This document shows positions 53,490 to 62,789 of a stretch of 64,000 nucleotides of DNA, one piece after another. Within the stretch, counting starts at the first letter, position 1. Every line of letters begins with the position of its first letter. Below the pieces are notes generated by a model. The model was not told the origin of the DNA. It saw nothing but the letters and a program-made list of their open reading frames with translations, and ran no database searches. Source of the DNA: Herpetospermum pedunculosum (lineage: Eukaryota > Streptophyta > Magnoliopsida > Cucurbitales > Cucurbitaceae); assembly GCA_028017165.1 (NCBI GenBank), contig CM051526.1, positions 58,606,774 to 58,670,773 of the forward strand, read 5' to 3'. Made by a program: the position numbers and the translations under genes.

Positions 53490-56400
53490 ATGAGTGAGCG
53501 TTCACATAGTAATTTAGAGTTCGATCCTGAACCTGAAAGATCACTTCGAGCTAGAAATAAAGCAAAGAAACGCCTCTTTAAACAACCTCCTATACCTCAA
53601 ATCTTACCTGAAAACAAAGAAATGGGCGATTTAGTTCCAAATCCGGCACCTGCCGTTCGCAACCCCATAGAAATAGCGAATGACAAGAATAGTGCCATTC
53701 TATCATATCTAGTACCTATGCCTGGGGAGCTGAACCCCAGCATAATCCGTCCTGAAATCACTGCCCACTCATTTGAGTTAAAGCCAGTGATGTTCCAAAT
53801 GTTGTCCACTGTGGGACAATTCTTTGGAATAGAAAATGAGGACCCCCATAATCACCTTAGGAACTTCCTAGGAGTTAGTGACACCTTCCTAATCCCTGGA
53901 GTTTCCCAAGAGGCCCTTAGGCTATATCTTTTCCCTTATTCTTTGAGGGACAAAGCCAAAACGTGGCTAAATTCTTTACCCTCAGGATCTGTTCGCAATT
54001 GGACAGATCTAGCAGAAAAATTCCTAGTCAAATACTTCCCACCTGATAGGAATTCTACTTTCCGTGATGACATAGTCAAATTTAAACAAGCTCCAAGTGA
54101 GTCTCTTCACGAAGCTTGGACTAGATTTAAAGATCTTCTCGTTAAATGTCCACACCATGGCATTCCATGGTGTATTCAAATAGAAGTTTTCTTTAAAGGA
54201 TGCAACCCCAGCACCAGACAAGTCTTAAATTCATCTGCTGGAGGTTCCATGTTGTCCAAGAGTTACAACGAAGCTTATGAGATCTTGGAGAAGATCTCAG
54301 CATCTCACTGTAGATGGTCAGACGATCCTGTAGAGCCAACTAGAGCTCAAGACAAGGATGCTCTAAGCGCCATGAGCACCCAAATAAACGCCCTGACCAA
54401 CTTAGTTAAGCAAATGGCTCAGGCCAATCTCCAAACCAGTGCCAATACCGCCACAGCCATGTCAATGGGCGTACAACCAAGTCAAGGCGAGGCACCAATC
54501 TGTGGATTCTGTGGGGAAGGACACCCTTATGAATACTGTCCTGGGAATCCATCCTCGGTCTGCTATGTAGGAAGTCAGCAGCAACCTAGGAATAACCCCT
54601 ACTCACAAACTTACAATCCTGGTTGGAGAAACCACCCTAACCTGTCATGGGGTGGCCAGCAAAACACTAACCAAAATTCTAACCAACCAAGGCCGAGTGG
54701 AACACCTGGTTTCACTCCCCAACATAACCAGTCAATGTACCAAAAACCGTATAATCAACCTGTAGGATCTTCTGTAGAAAACCTACTCAAGGAGTATATA
54801 GCTAAAAATGATGCTACTCTTCAGAGCCAGCAAGCTACCCTTAGGAGCCTGGAAAACCAAATAGGCCAGTTAGCCAATGAACTTAAAAGTAGGCCCCAAG
54901 GTAGACTCCCTGCTGATACCGAGGTACCAAGGAGAGATGGCAAGGAACAAGTTCAAGCCATTGAACTTAGGAGTGGAAGACCATTGGTGAGCATTACAAA
55001 AGACACACCAAAGAGAGTAGAGAACACTGAGTCTAGTGCTCCACTGGAGTCTCTGCCAAACCAAGGTCCACCACCAACTAGCACATCAGGAGCCAGGTTA
55101 GAGCCAATTGTAGAGGACGTAGAAGAAATTCCAAGGCCTCCACCTATCTTAAGGCGTCCTGACGTGCCTGCTTATGTGCCACCACCTCCTTATCCTCGAA
55201 GACTGAAGAAGAAGCAGGAACAGGAAGTTCATTTTAATAAATTCTTAGAAATACTTAAGCAAGTGCATGTGAATATTCCTTTTGTAGAGGTTTTACAGTC
55301 TATGCCTTCATATGTAAAGTTTTTGAAGGACATTATTACTAACAAAAAGATAATTGGTGAGTTTGAAACAGTAAACCTCACCGAGGAGTGCAGTGCCATC
55401 CTCCAGAACAAGCTGCCCAAGAAGGAGAAGGATCCTGGTTCCTTCACCTTACCTGTAGAACTTGGAGGCAAGCATGTGGGCAGAGCGCTTTGTGACCTGG
55501 GCGCCAGCATAAATCTCATGCCCCTGTCCCTATTCCGTCAGTTGGGAATAGGAGAAGCACGTCCAACTACTGTCACTTTACAACTAGCAGACAGATCCAT
55601 CGCATATCCAGAAGGTAAGATTGAGGATATTCTAGTTAAAGTTGACAAATTCATTTTCCTTGCAGATTTCATTGTCCTGGACTATGAAGCAGACAAGGAG
55701 GTACCCATCCTGCTAGGTAGACCATTTCTAGCCACAGGTAGGGCACTAATAGACGTGCAAAAAGGTGAGTTAACTATGAGAGTTCATGATGAAGAGGTAA
55801 AATTTAGTGTTTACAAAGCTTTAAAATACCCCTCTGATTCTGAGTCTTGTGCTAGCATGGATGTTATTGACTCACTAATGGAAGAACAATTAGAGCATGT
55901 ATTATTAACCAAGCATGCTAGTGAATATGTACAAATAGATGTAGATGATCTAAATGTAGCTGACATAATGAACATGCCTGTAAATAACCCTCAGCATGTA
56001 TGTATGACTATAGATTTAACTGATAGAATTATTAACCCTCTGAAGCCCTCCATTGAGCATCCACCTGTTTTAGAACTTAAACCACTACCAACTCACCTCA
56101 AATATGCATATCTAGGAGAGAATGATACACTGCCTGTAATTATTTCTTCTAAGCTAAGTGAACAGCATGAGGTTGATTTAATTTTACTGCTTAAGCAACA
56201 TAGGAAGGCTATAGCATGGTCTATTGCTGATATTCGAGGCATTAGCCCTTCTTATTGTATGCACAAAATTATTCTAGAGGAAGAACACACACCTAGGGTA
56301 GATCACCAGCGTAGGTTAAACCCCTCTATGAAAGAGGTAGTGAAGAAAGAAATAATAAAGTGGTTAGATGCAGGAGTAATTTTCTCCATAGCTAGTAGCC

Positions 56401-58979
56401 AGTGGGTGAGCCCCATCCAGTGTGTACCTAAAAAGGGGGGAATAACTGTGGTAGTCAATGAGAATAACGAATTAATTCCAACAAGGACTGTCACAGGGTG
56501 GAGGGTATGTATGGATTACAGAAAACTAAATAAAGAAACTAAAAAAGACCACTTCCCCATACCGTTTATTGACCAGATGCTAGACAGAATAGCTGGTAGA
56601 GCCTACTACTGTTTCCTAGATGGCTATTCAGGCTACAATCAAATAACTATAGACCCTAAGGATCAAGAGAAGACCACCTTCACTTGCCCTTTTGGAACGT
56701 TTGCCTTCCGCAGAATGCCTTTTGGCTTATGCAATGCACCGGCAACTTTCCAGAGGTGCATGATGGCAATCTTCTCTGAGTTGGATGAGTCCATGATAGA
56801 AATATTCATGGATGACTTCTCAGTCTTTGGGGACTCATTTAAAACCTGTCTAGAAAACTTAGGACAAGTCCTGACTAGGTGTGAAGAGACCAACCTAGTC
56901 CTAAATTGGGAAAAATGCCATTTCATGGTAGATGAAGGGATTGTCTTAGGACATCGAGTGTCAAGGGCAGGTGTAGAAGTGGATAGGGCGAAAATAGAGG
57001 TCATAGAGAAGTTGGTAGAGCCCCAAAATGTCAAGGCTATTAGGAGTTTCTTAGGGCATGCTGGCTTCTATAGAAGGTTCATCAAGGACTTTTCTAAGAT
57101 AGCCAAGCCTCTGTGCGAGCTTCTAGAGCTAGGTAGACCATTCATCTTTTCTAAAGATTGTGTAGTAGCTTGGAAAACCCTTAAGGAAGCACTGGTCACA
57201 GCACCAATCATAGTAGGACCAAATTGGGATCTCCCATTTGAGATGCTATGTGATGCCAGTGACTATGCTGTAGGAGTCATGTTAGGACAGAAGATTGACA
57301 AGCTCACACATCCTGTATATTATGCTAGCAAGACCTTGAATGAGGCCCAATGTAACTATACAACTACAGAGAAAGAGATGCTTGCTGTAGTATTTGCTTG
57401 TGAAAAATTTAGAAACTATATTGTAGGAACTAGGACCATTGTATATACTGACCATTCTGCTTTAAAATATCTGATGAGGAAGGCTGATGCTAAGCCTAGA
57501 TTGATTAGATGGGTGTTATTGCTGCAGGAATTCGATTTGGACATTCGGGACAAGAAGGGATGTGAAAACGTGGTTGCAGATCACCTGTCTCGATTGCAGC
57601 TCAATTGCGAAAAAATTGCGGACCCCGCAATTTCTGATGCTTTTATAGATGAACATATCTTTGCTTTGACTCATCGTGATAACGATGAGGAACCTTGGTT
57701 CGCTGACATTGCTAACTTCCGTGCATCACAGGTATTACCAGTGTTCAAGGGAGGACAAGAGAAGAAAAGGTTCCTCCATGAAGCAAGGAAATTCATCTGG
57801 GATGACCCCATACTTTACAGGACCTGTGCTGATGGGTTGTTGAGGAAATGTGTTTCAGCTGCTGAAGCGAAGTCTGTGCTGCAGCACTGTCATTCATCTC
57901 CTTACGGTGGGCACTTTGGTGGTCAAAGAACAGCTGCCAAGGTATTTCAGAGTGGCTACTACTGGCCAACAATCTTTAAGGACGCCCACAACTATGCCCA
58001 CAACTGTGACGAGTGCCAAAGGACAGGTAACCTCAGTCGTAAGGATGAGATGCCCCTCACCTACATCTTAGAGTTGGAGCTCTTTGATGTATGGGGCATT
58101 GATTTCATGGGACCCTTCCCTCCATCATCAGGTAACTTGTATATTCTAGTAGCAGTAGACTACGTGTCAAAGTGGGTAGAAGCTAAGGCATGTCCTAATA
58201 ATGATGCTAAGACAGTCACTAATTTCTTGCATAGACACATTTTCACTAGATTTGGGACTCCTCGTGCTATCATTAGTGATGAGGGGTCACATTTCATTAA
58301 TAAAGCTATGGAGAAGATATTGGCTAAATATAACATTAGACATAGAGTAGCTACTCCCTACCACCCACACTCAAATGGCCAAGCTGAGATTTCCAATAGG
58401 GAGATAAAGAACATTCTAGAGAAGGTAGTTAAGCCTAATAGGAAGGACTGGTCTTTCAAGCTTGAGGATGCACTTTGGGCGTATAGAACAGCATATAAGA
58501 CACCTCTAGGAATGTCTCCCTATAGGTTGGTATATGGCAAGGCTTGTCACTTGCCACTTGAGTTAGAAAACAAGGCATTTTGGGCCATGAAAGAATTAAA
58601 TTTTTGTGTGAAGGATGCAGGGACACTAAGATCTTTACAGCTACATGAACTTGATGAGCTTAGGCACATGGCCTATGAGAATGCCAAGATGTATAAAGAA
58701 AAGACAAAAATATGGCATGACAGTAGACTCAGGATCAAAGATTTTAAGAAAGGCCAACTTGTATTATTATTTAACTCACGCTTAAAGCTCTTTCCAGGCA
58801 AATTAAAGTCTAGATGGTCAGGTCCCTTTATTATTACTAATGTCTTTGTTCATGGTGCCATAGAGATAAAAAACTTGCAGCAAGGACAGCCGTTTATGGT
58901 CAATGGTGCTAGGTTGAAGCACTACTATGAGGAAGGGGATGTAAAGACTCTCTCGGCCTTCCTCTTGACTGAAGCATGA
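53490..58979 (+). CDS. Athila Gag-Pol polyprotein, 1829 aa
   Basis: One uninterrupted frame. Gag lies at about 110-290 (FPYSLRDKAKTWLNSLP, EAWTRFKDLLVKCPHHG), with a CCHC-type knuckle CGFCGEGHPYEYC about 337-349. The protease is at about 663-690 with CDLGASINLMP (DLG form usual in Athila). RT spans about 1000-1180, with GWRVCMDYRKLN, LDGYSGYNQI and the catalytic FMDDFSVFG (about 1107). RNase H follows from about 1249 (CDASDYAVGVMLGQ, TTTEKEMLAVV, TDHSALKYL). The integrase zinc region is about 1467-1510. The DDE core has WGIDFMGPF, ISDEGSHF and NGQAEISNREIK. All catalytic acids are present, so activity is plausible. A likely splice acceptor, TTCTTTTGCAG, ends at 53471 just before the ATG. Confidence 0.95.
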   Translation: MSERSHSNLEFDPEPERSLRARNKAKKRLFKQPPIPQILPENKEMGDLVPNPAPAVRNPIEIANDKNSAILSYLVPMPGELNPSIIRPEITAHSFELKPVMFQMLSTVGQFFGIENEDPHNHLRNFLGVSDTFLIPGVSQEALRLYLFPYSLRDKAKTWLNSLPSGSVRNWTDLAEKFLVKYFPPDRNSTFRDDIVKFKQAPSESLHEAWTRFKDLLVKCPHHGIPWCIQIEVFFKGCNPSTRQVLNSSAGGSMLSKSYNEAYEILEKISASHCRWSDDPVEPTRAQDKDALSAMSTQINALTNLVKQMAQANLQTSANTATAMSMGVQPSQGEAPICGFCGEGHPYEYCPGNPSSVCYVGSQQQPRNNPYSQTYNPGWRNHPNLSWGGQQNTNQNSNQPRPSGTPGFTPQHNQSMYQKPYNQPVGSSVENLLKEYIAKNDATLQSQQATLRSLENQIGQLANELKSRPQGRLPADTEVPRRDGKEQVQAIELRSGRPLVSITKDTPKRVENTESSAPLESLPNQGPPPTSTSGARLEPIVEDVEEIPRPPPILRRPDVPAYVPPPPYPRRLKKKQEQEVHFNKFLEILKQVHVNIPFVEVLQSMPSYVKFLKDIITNKKIIGEFETVNLTEECSAILQNKLPKKEKDPGSFTLPVELGGKHVGRALCDLGASINLMPLSLFRQLGIGEARPTTVTLQLADRSIAYPEGKIEDILVKVDKFIFLADFIVLDYEADKEVPILLGRPFLATGRALIDVQKGELTMRVHDEEVKFSVYKALKYPSDSESCASMDVIDSLMEEQLEHVLLTKHASEYVQIDVDDLNVADIMNMPVNNPQHVCMTIDLTDRIINPLKPSIEHPPVLELKPLPTHLKYAYLGENDTLPVIISSKLSEQHEVDLILLLKQHRKAIAWSIADIRGISPSYCMHKIILEEEHTPRVDHQRRLNPSMKEVVKKEIIKWLDAGVIFSIASSQWVSPIQCVPKKGGITVVVNENNELIPTRTVTGWRVCMDYRKLNKETKKDHFPIPFIDQMLDRIAGRAYYCFLDGYSGYNQITIDPKDQEKTTFTCPFGTFAFRRMPFGLCNAPATFQRCMMAIFSELDESMIEIFMDDFSVFGDSFKTCLENLGQVLTRCEETNLVLNWEKCHFMVDEGIVLGHRVSRAGVEVDRAKIEVIEKLVEPQNVKAIRSFLGHAGFYRRFIKDFSKIAKPLCELLELGRPFIFSKDCVVAWKTLKEALVTAPIIVGPNWDLPFEMLCDASDYAVGVMLGQKIDKLTHPVYYASKTLNEAQCNYTTTEKEMLAVVFACEKFRNYIVGTRTIVYTDHSALKYLMRKADAKPRLIRWVLLLQEFDLDIRDKKGCENVVADHLSRLQLNCEKIADPAISDAFIDEHIFALTHRDNDEEPWFADIANFRASQVLPVFKGGQEKKRFLHEARKFIWDDPILYRTCADGLLRKCVSAAEAKSVLQHCHSSPYGGHFGGQRTAAKVFQSGYYWPTIFKDAHNYAHNCDECQRTGNLSRKDEMPLTYILELELFDVWGIDFMGPFPPSSGNLYILVAVDYVSKWVEAKACPNNDAKTVTNFLHRHIFTRFGTPRAIISDEGSHFINKAMEKILAKYNIRHRVATPYHPHSNGQAEISNREIKNILEKVVKPNRKDWSFKLEDALWAYRTAYKTPLGMSPYRLVYGKACHLPLELENKAFWAMKELNFCVKDAGTLRSLQLHELDELRHMAYENAKMYKEKTKIWHDSRLRIKDFKKGQLVLLFNSRLKLFPGKLKSRWSGPFIITNVFVHGAIEIKNLQQGQPFMVNGARLKHYYEEGDVKTLSAFLLTEA

Positions 58980-59236
58980 AGTTAGAAACGAGAGAGAACG
59001 AGTGGTTCCTGTGCTCGTTTAGTCAAGGCCAATGCCTTAGTTTATTTTTTCTGTTTTTATCGATGATCGTTTGTATGTTTTGTGGTGTAATTTTAATTGC
59101 GTATTTAATGTTTGTTTTGTTTGTTTTTGTAGGGAATCGAAAGAGGGGATCAAGGGGAGTAAATCGCACTTTAAAAATCAAGATTCGGTTGGGCCAAATG
59201 AAAGATACGGGCGATCAAAGTTTGGATTTTGTATGA
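58976..59236 (+). CDS. Small ORF with a hydrophobic segment, overlapping the Gag-Pol stop
   Basis: The ATG overlaps the Gag-Pol stop in an ATGA tetranucleotide. The 86-codon frame has a long hydrophobic stretch at about residues 20-52 (LSLFFLFLSMIVCMF, VILIAYLMFVLFVFVG) and a basic C-terminal half (GNRKRGSRG). A pyrimidine-rich acceptor TTTGTTTTTGTAG ends at 59132 within it. It may be a real membrane peptide, a relic of an envelope-like module, or a by-product of T-rich splice-acceptor DNA. No family is recognised. Confidence 0.3.
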   Translation: MKLETRENEWFLCSFSQGQCLSLFFLFLSMIVCMFCGVILIAYLMFVLFVFVGNRKRGSRGVNRTLKIKIRLGQMKDTGDQSLDFV

Positions 59237-59421
59237 AATCTTGTCCCTAAAATTGCGAAAATATTGCTGACTCCGCAAAAAGAGCCGTTGGGATTTCATC
59301 CGTTGCTTTTATAGCCGTTAGAAGGCGCCCGTTTGATACGATCTTCTCATTCTTTGCTCTCCAAGATTTCTGCGATTCTCTCCACTTTTGATCTCTCTCT
59401 CCAAACCTCCAAGATTCGACC

Positions 59422-61335
59422 ATGGTTTCCACTAGGGCTGAGAGATCCGCCGCCAAGAAGAAGGCCGACGACGCAGCTGAAGCGGCTGCGAGGGAAGCGC
59501 TTCTCACCCTTGCTGATCAGGGTGCTGTACGCACTGGCCGTCTTGGCAAGCTTCCTATTCGTAGGAAGAAGTGGAGGGTGGTAACTGAAATCCCTGCTGG
59601 CCCATCTGAGCCAGTGGGTACGCCCACGAAGCGCCGGTGGACTGTCAAGACTGCCGCCGGACCAAGCAAATCCAAGACTCCCTCTGTGGCGAGTCAAGAA
59701 TCTGATCGTGCATCCCACGAGTCAGCTAAAGAAGGTGCGACGCCGTCTGCATCACCTGTGCGCAGCCCTCTGCCGTCTGAATCACCTGTGCGCAGCCCCC
59801 TGCCATCTGAACCAGTGCCAAGCACCGAATCATCACCACCTGCGCAGAGCGCCGAGTCATCTCCAGCGCCTCAGAGTGCTGATCTACCACCTGCGGCTGT
59901 GCAGAGTCCTGAGCTGCCGTCTTCGCCATGGAGTTCTGCGCATACCCCGTCAGCAGAGCACAACTCTCCACGGCCTGATCCGGAATTCCCTTATGGGGAT
60001 TACCAAGAATCCACGCAAGGCAGTGGAGAGGCAGAAGAAGAAGAAGTCTTCTCTCCCATGAGAGAAGACAGCCCTGATGAGCCTGCACAGCAAACGCCTG
60101 CTGATGATTCTATGGAGGAGACGTTGGGGGCCTGTTTCCCACAACTCCAGGCGAGGCAGAAGGCCAAGAAGAAGGCCAACAAGGAGGCCAAGAAAGCCAA
60201 GAAAGCCAAGAAACTGAAGAAGAAGAAGGCCAAGCGAGTGCCTTCAGCAGAAGAAGACAGTACTGAGCCTTCGCTCAAGCGCCTCAAGGTGGAGGCTGCT
60301 GAATCTTCCAAGCCAGCTGATAAGGGGAAGGCTAAACTCTACCCCGAAGATGAACCTCCATCAGTGAGATATGTCTCGTCTGATGCTGAATCAAGGGGCG
60401 TGGAGCTGAGGAAAAGGGACCTGTTGCACGAGAAGGGGTTCCTTGATCGCCTAGCTGACCTGCCGCAGTTCTTGCGCGCAGGGGTGATCAACCATGGCTG
60501 GGAGGAATTCTGTCGACCTCCCAATCCAGCATACACAAGCATGGTGTATGACTTCTATGCGAACGTGCTCAGCCCTGAGGATGGCCTGTCTGTGGTCAGA
60601 GGGGTAGAAGTGGACTTCTCTGCTAAGGCCATCAATGCAGCATTCGGTCTAAAGGGCCAGCCTCACACAGACTATGCACGGATAGTGGATGAGCCGACTG
60701 AGGCTGTGCTAGAAGAAGCCATCCGCACCATTGGCCAGCCTGAGGCCTCCTGGACAGTCTCACGCAATGGGCGGCACACGCTCATGAGTGCCAACCTCAC
60801 GGCAAAGGCAGCTGTGTGGTTTTCATTCGTGAGAAGAAGACTCTCCCCGGTGACGCATGAGACCACCATTAACCAGAGCCGTTCGCTGCTGGTTTATGCT
60901 ATCATGAGAGGTCTCACGATCAACGTGGGAGAAGTCATCAATGCTGCCATCGCCGAGTGTGCTAAAAAGGGTAAGGGGCCATTATTTTTCCCCAACATCA
61001 TAACAAAGTTATGCTTGCTTGCAGGAGTTCCTACCGAGCGCTTGGAGCAGCAGCTGCCCTACACAGGCCATCTGGAGTTGCCTGCACACCTACGGCTGAG
61101 AAGGAAGGGCAATATGGAGTTTGAGTTGGATAGGTTGGCTGCTGAGCAGTCCCTATCCATGGCCTGTTTGATGGACCTGCAGAGAAGAATGGCTCAATGG
61201 GCCAATTATGCACAGGCGAGGGACAAAGAGGTTGCAGACCAGTTGGGATGCATCTTCCCAGACTTCCCCACCAACCTCCTAACTCCATGGGTGCCCCCAC
61301 GACCAAGGCAACCAGATGAAGATGATGAGAATTGA
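59422..61335 (+). CDS. Athila third ORF (envelope-position protein), 637 aa
   Basis: The ATG has a good context (GACCATGG). The N-terminus is basic and Ala-rich. Residues about 95-180 are Pro/Ser-rich with a repeated SPVRSPLPSE unit. A strongly basic Lys/Ala block (KKANKEAKKAKKAKKLKKKK) at about 248-267 is a probable nuclear localisation signal. From about 315 to 560 comes a globular domain (FLDRLADLPQFLRAGVINHG, VRGVEVDFSAKAINAAFGL, HETTINQSRSLLVYAIMRGL) that I match to the putative plant transposon protein domain found in Athila third ORFs. No signal peptide or clear transmembrane segment is seen in this ORF. It lies between pol and the 3' LTR, where envelope sits in retroviruses, but I see no direct evidence of an envelope function. 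Confidence 0.85.
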   Translation: MVSTRAERSAAKKKADDAAEAAAREALLTLADQGAVRTGRLGKLPIRRKKWRVVTEIPAGPSEPVGTPTKRRWTVKTAAGPSKSKTPSVASQESDRASHESAKEGATPSASPVRSPLPSESPVRSPLPSEPVPSTESSPPAQSAESSPAPQSADLPPAAVQSPELPSSPWSSAHTPSAEHNSPRPDPEFPYGDYQESTQGSGEAEEEEVFSPMREDSPDEPAQQTPADDSMEETLGACFPQLQARQKAKKKANKEAKKAKKAKKLKKKKAKRVPSAEEDSTEPSLKRLKVEAAESSKPADKGKAKLYPEDEPPSVRYVSSDAESRGVELRKRDLLHEKGFLDRLADLPQFLRAGVINHGWEEFCRPPNPAYTSMVYDFYANVLSPEDGLSVVRGVEVDFSAKAINAAFGLKGQPHTDYARIVDEPTEAVLEEAIRTIGQPEASWTVSRNGRHTLMSANLTAKAAVWFSFVRRRLSPVTHETTINQSRSLLVYAIMRGLTINVGEVINAAIAECAKKGKGPLFFPNIITKLCLLAGVPTERLEQQLPYTGHLELPAHLRLRRKGNMEFELDRLAAEQSLSMACLMDLQRRMAQWANYAQARDKEVADQLGCIFPDFPTNLLTPWVPPRPRQPDEDDEN

Positions 61336-62789
61336 GTGCTGGTTTGAAGAGCACTAGAGGGAGTATTACTGATCCCTCAAGAAACAAAGACAATTTTCCT
61401 GTTTTTTTTGATAGATTCATGTATATTATGCTGTTTTGTGGTTAAATTTTGATCTGTTGTGGATGTTTAGTTTTGTGTTTTTCCTTTTGCTTAGGTTAGT
61501 CTGATGTTAGTTGATTAGGTAGGATAGTTTAGTTTTATTTTTTGGATGCATGAGTAACGGGAAAAAACATGCTAGGGGCCTGAGTTAATGTTAAATCTGC
61601 CCAGATTGTATTGCGAAATAATTGCGGTTCCCGCAATTTTTGTGACTGTTTGCATGTTTTGGACTGTCTGTTTAATTAGGCTGTGATCTGTTAAATTCTA
61701 TCTTTTGCTGCTAGCATGACTACCTTATATAGCTGATCTTGAAGCATGCTGGATGAGTGTCATAGGACACCTTTTGATAGTTTAAATTTGCCTCTGAATA
61801 GTGCTCAGCATGCATAAACCATAAGTCCTTAAACCTGTCTGTTATGTTTAAATTTTCTGCTGCTAGTATAATTGCTTCTAGAATGTTTTGCCTATGCCTA
61901 GGATGTTTAGATTCTCTTTGTTTTACTTTAGACTAGATGCTTCTAGGACAAGTTTGGGGGTGTGCCACCTCAAACACTCATTGGGGACAATGAGTAGTTG
62001 AAGTTTGGGGGAGGCCACCCTAGGCCTAGGAACATTCCTCTCTTCCTTAAGACATAAGCATTCTTCTTCTCCTAAAAATTTTTTGTGATAAATAGAAAAA
62101 GTGAAAAATAGAATAAAGAGGGGAGTCTTTCTCAAGTTGCTGAGTAATCAGTGCCAAGTGTGTAAACCACAAGTGGCATTGCATCAAAAGGCAAACCAAG
62201 GGGAGACTCCACCTAAGTAAAAAAGAAAGAAAAAAGAGAAATAGGGGAAGAAGAATGTGTGCTTGGGAGTTATAATCTTGTGGCTTAGATGTCCTATGAA
62301 AAAGAACTCTGATCCTTAATGCGCTAAGCACAAGGTTATAGCTTTTAGGTTTGTCTAGGGAGATGAATGTTTATCCAATGTAGTGATGCCAGGGTTTAGG
62401 TTGTTCTCTATAAAGTACCACTGTCACTGTTAATACTAAGACTGGCATGACTCTAAGGAATCCTAGACACATTAAAAATAAGCTGGAAGCATGTACTAAG
62501 TCTGGAGTAAAGCTTGGTAGAATTTGAAACCTTAGGGATAGTAGCATGATATCATAGAAGTAGTTAGATCAGTAGTAGGGGGTCAACAAAAGCAGTGGGT
62601 ATAGTAGGCAGGTGAAGTCAGAAGAGGCTAGACAAGAGGCTAGTTCTAAACTTGGAAGTGTGTCACAGGACAGCACTGCTAGAGACAAGAATATAAGGGA
62701 GTTAGTGAGTAGATAAAAGAAGAAGAAACAGCAGCCTAAGTAAGTCCTTAGTATGCTTGAGGACAAGCAAAGCCTTAAGTTTGGGGGTG
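61336..62789 (+). other. 3' non-coding region of the Athila element
   Basis: 1.45 kb without ORF. It has one inverted GCGG/CCGC motif (61620-61638) and three GTTTGGGGG tracts (about 61950-61961, 62005-62012 and 62777-62789). The last abuts the 3' LTR and follows the Athila-typical GCTTGAGGACAAGCAAA. Confidence 0.75.
62777..62789 (+). other. Polypurine tract of the Athila element
   Basis: TAAGTTTGGGGGTG-type tract immediately before the LTR; primer for plus-strand DNA synthesis. Confidence 0.8.

Noticed and set aside
59708..60144. Leu/His-rich and antisense frames overlapping the Athila third ORF
   Set aside because: Produced by the Pro/Ser-rich repeat of the real ORF read in other phases.
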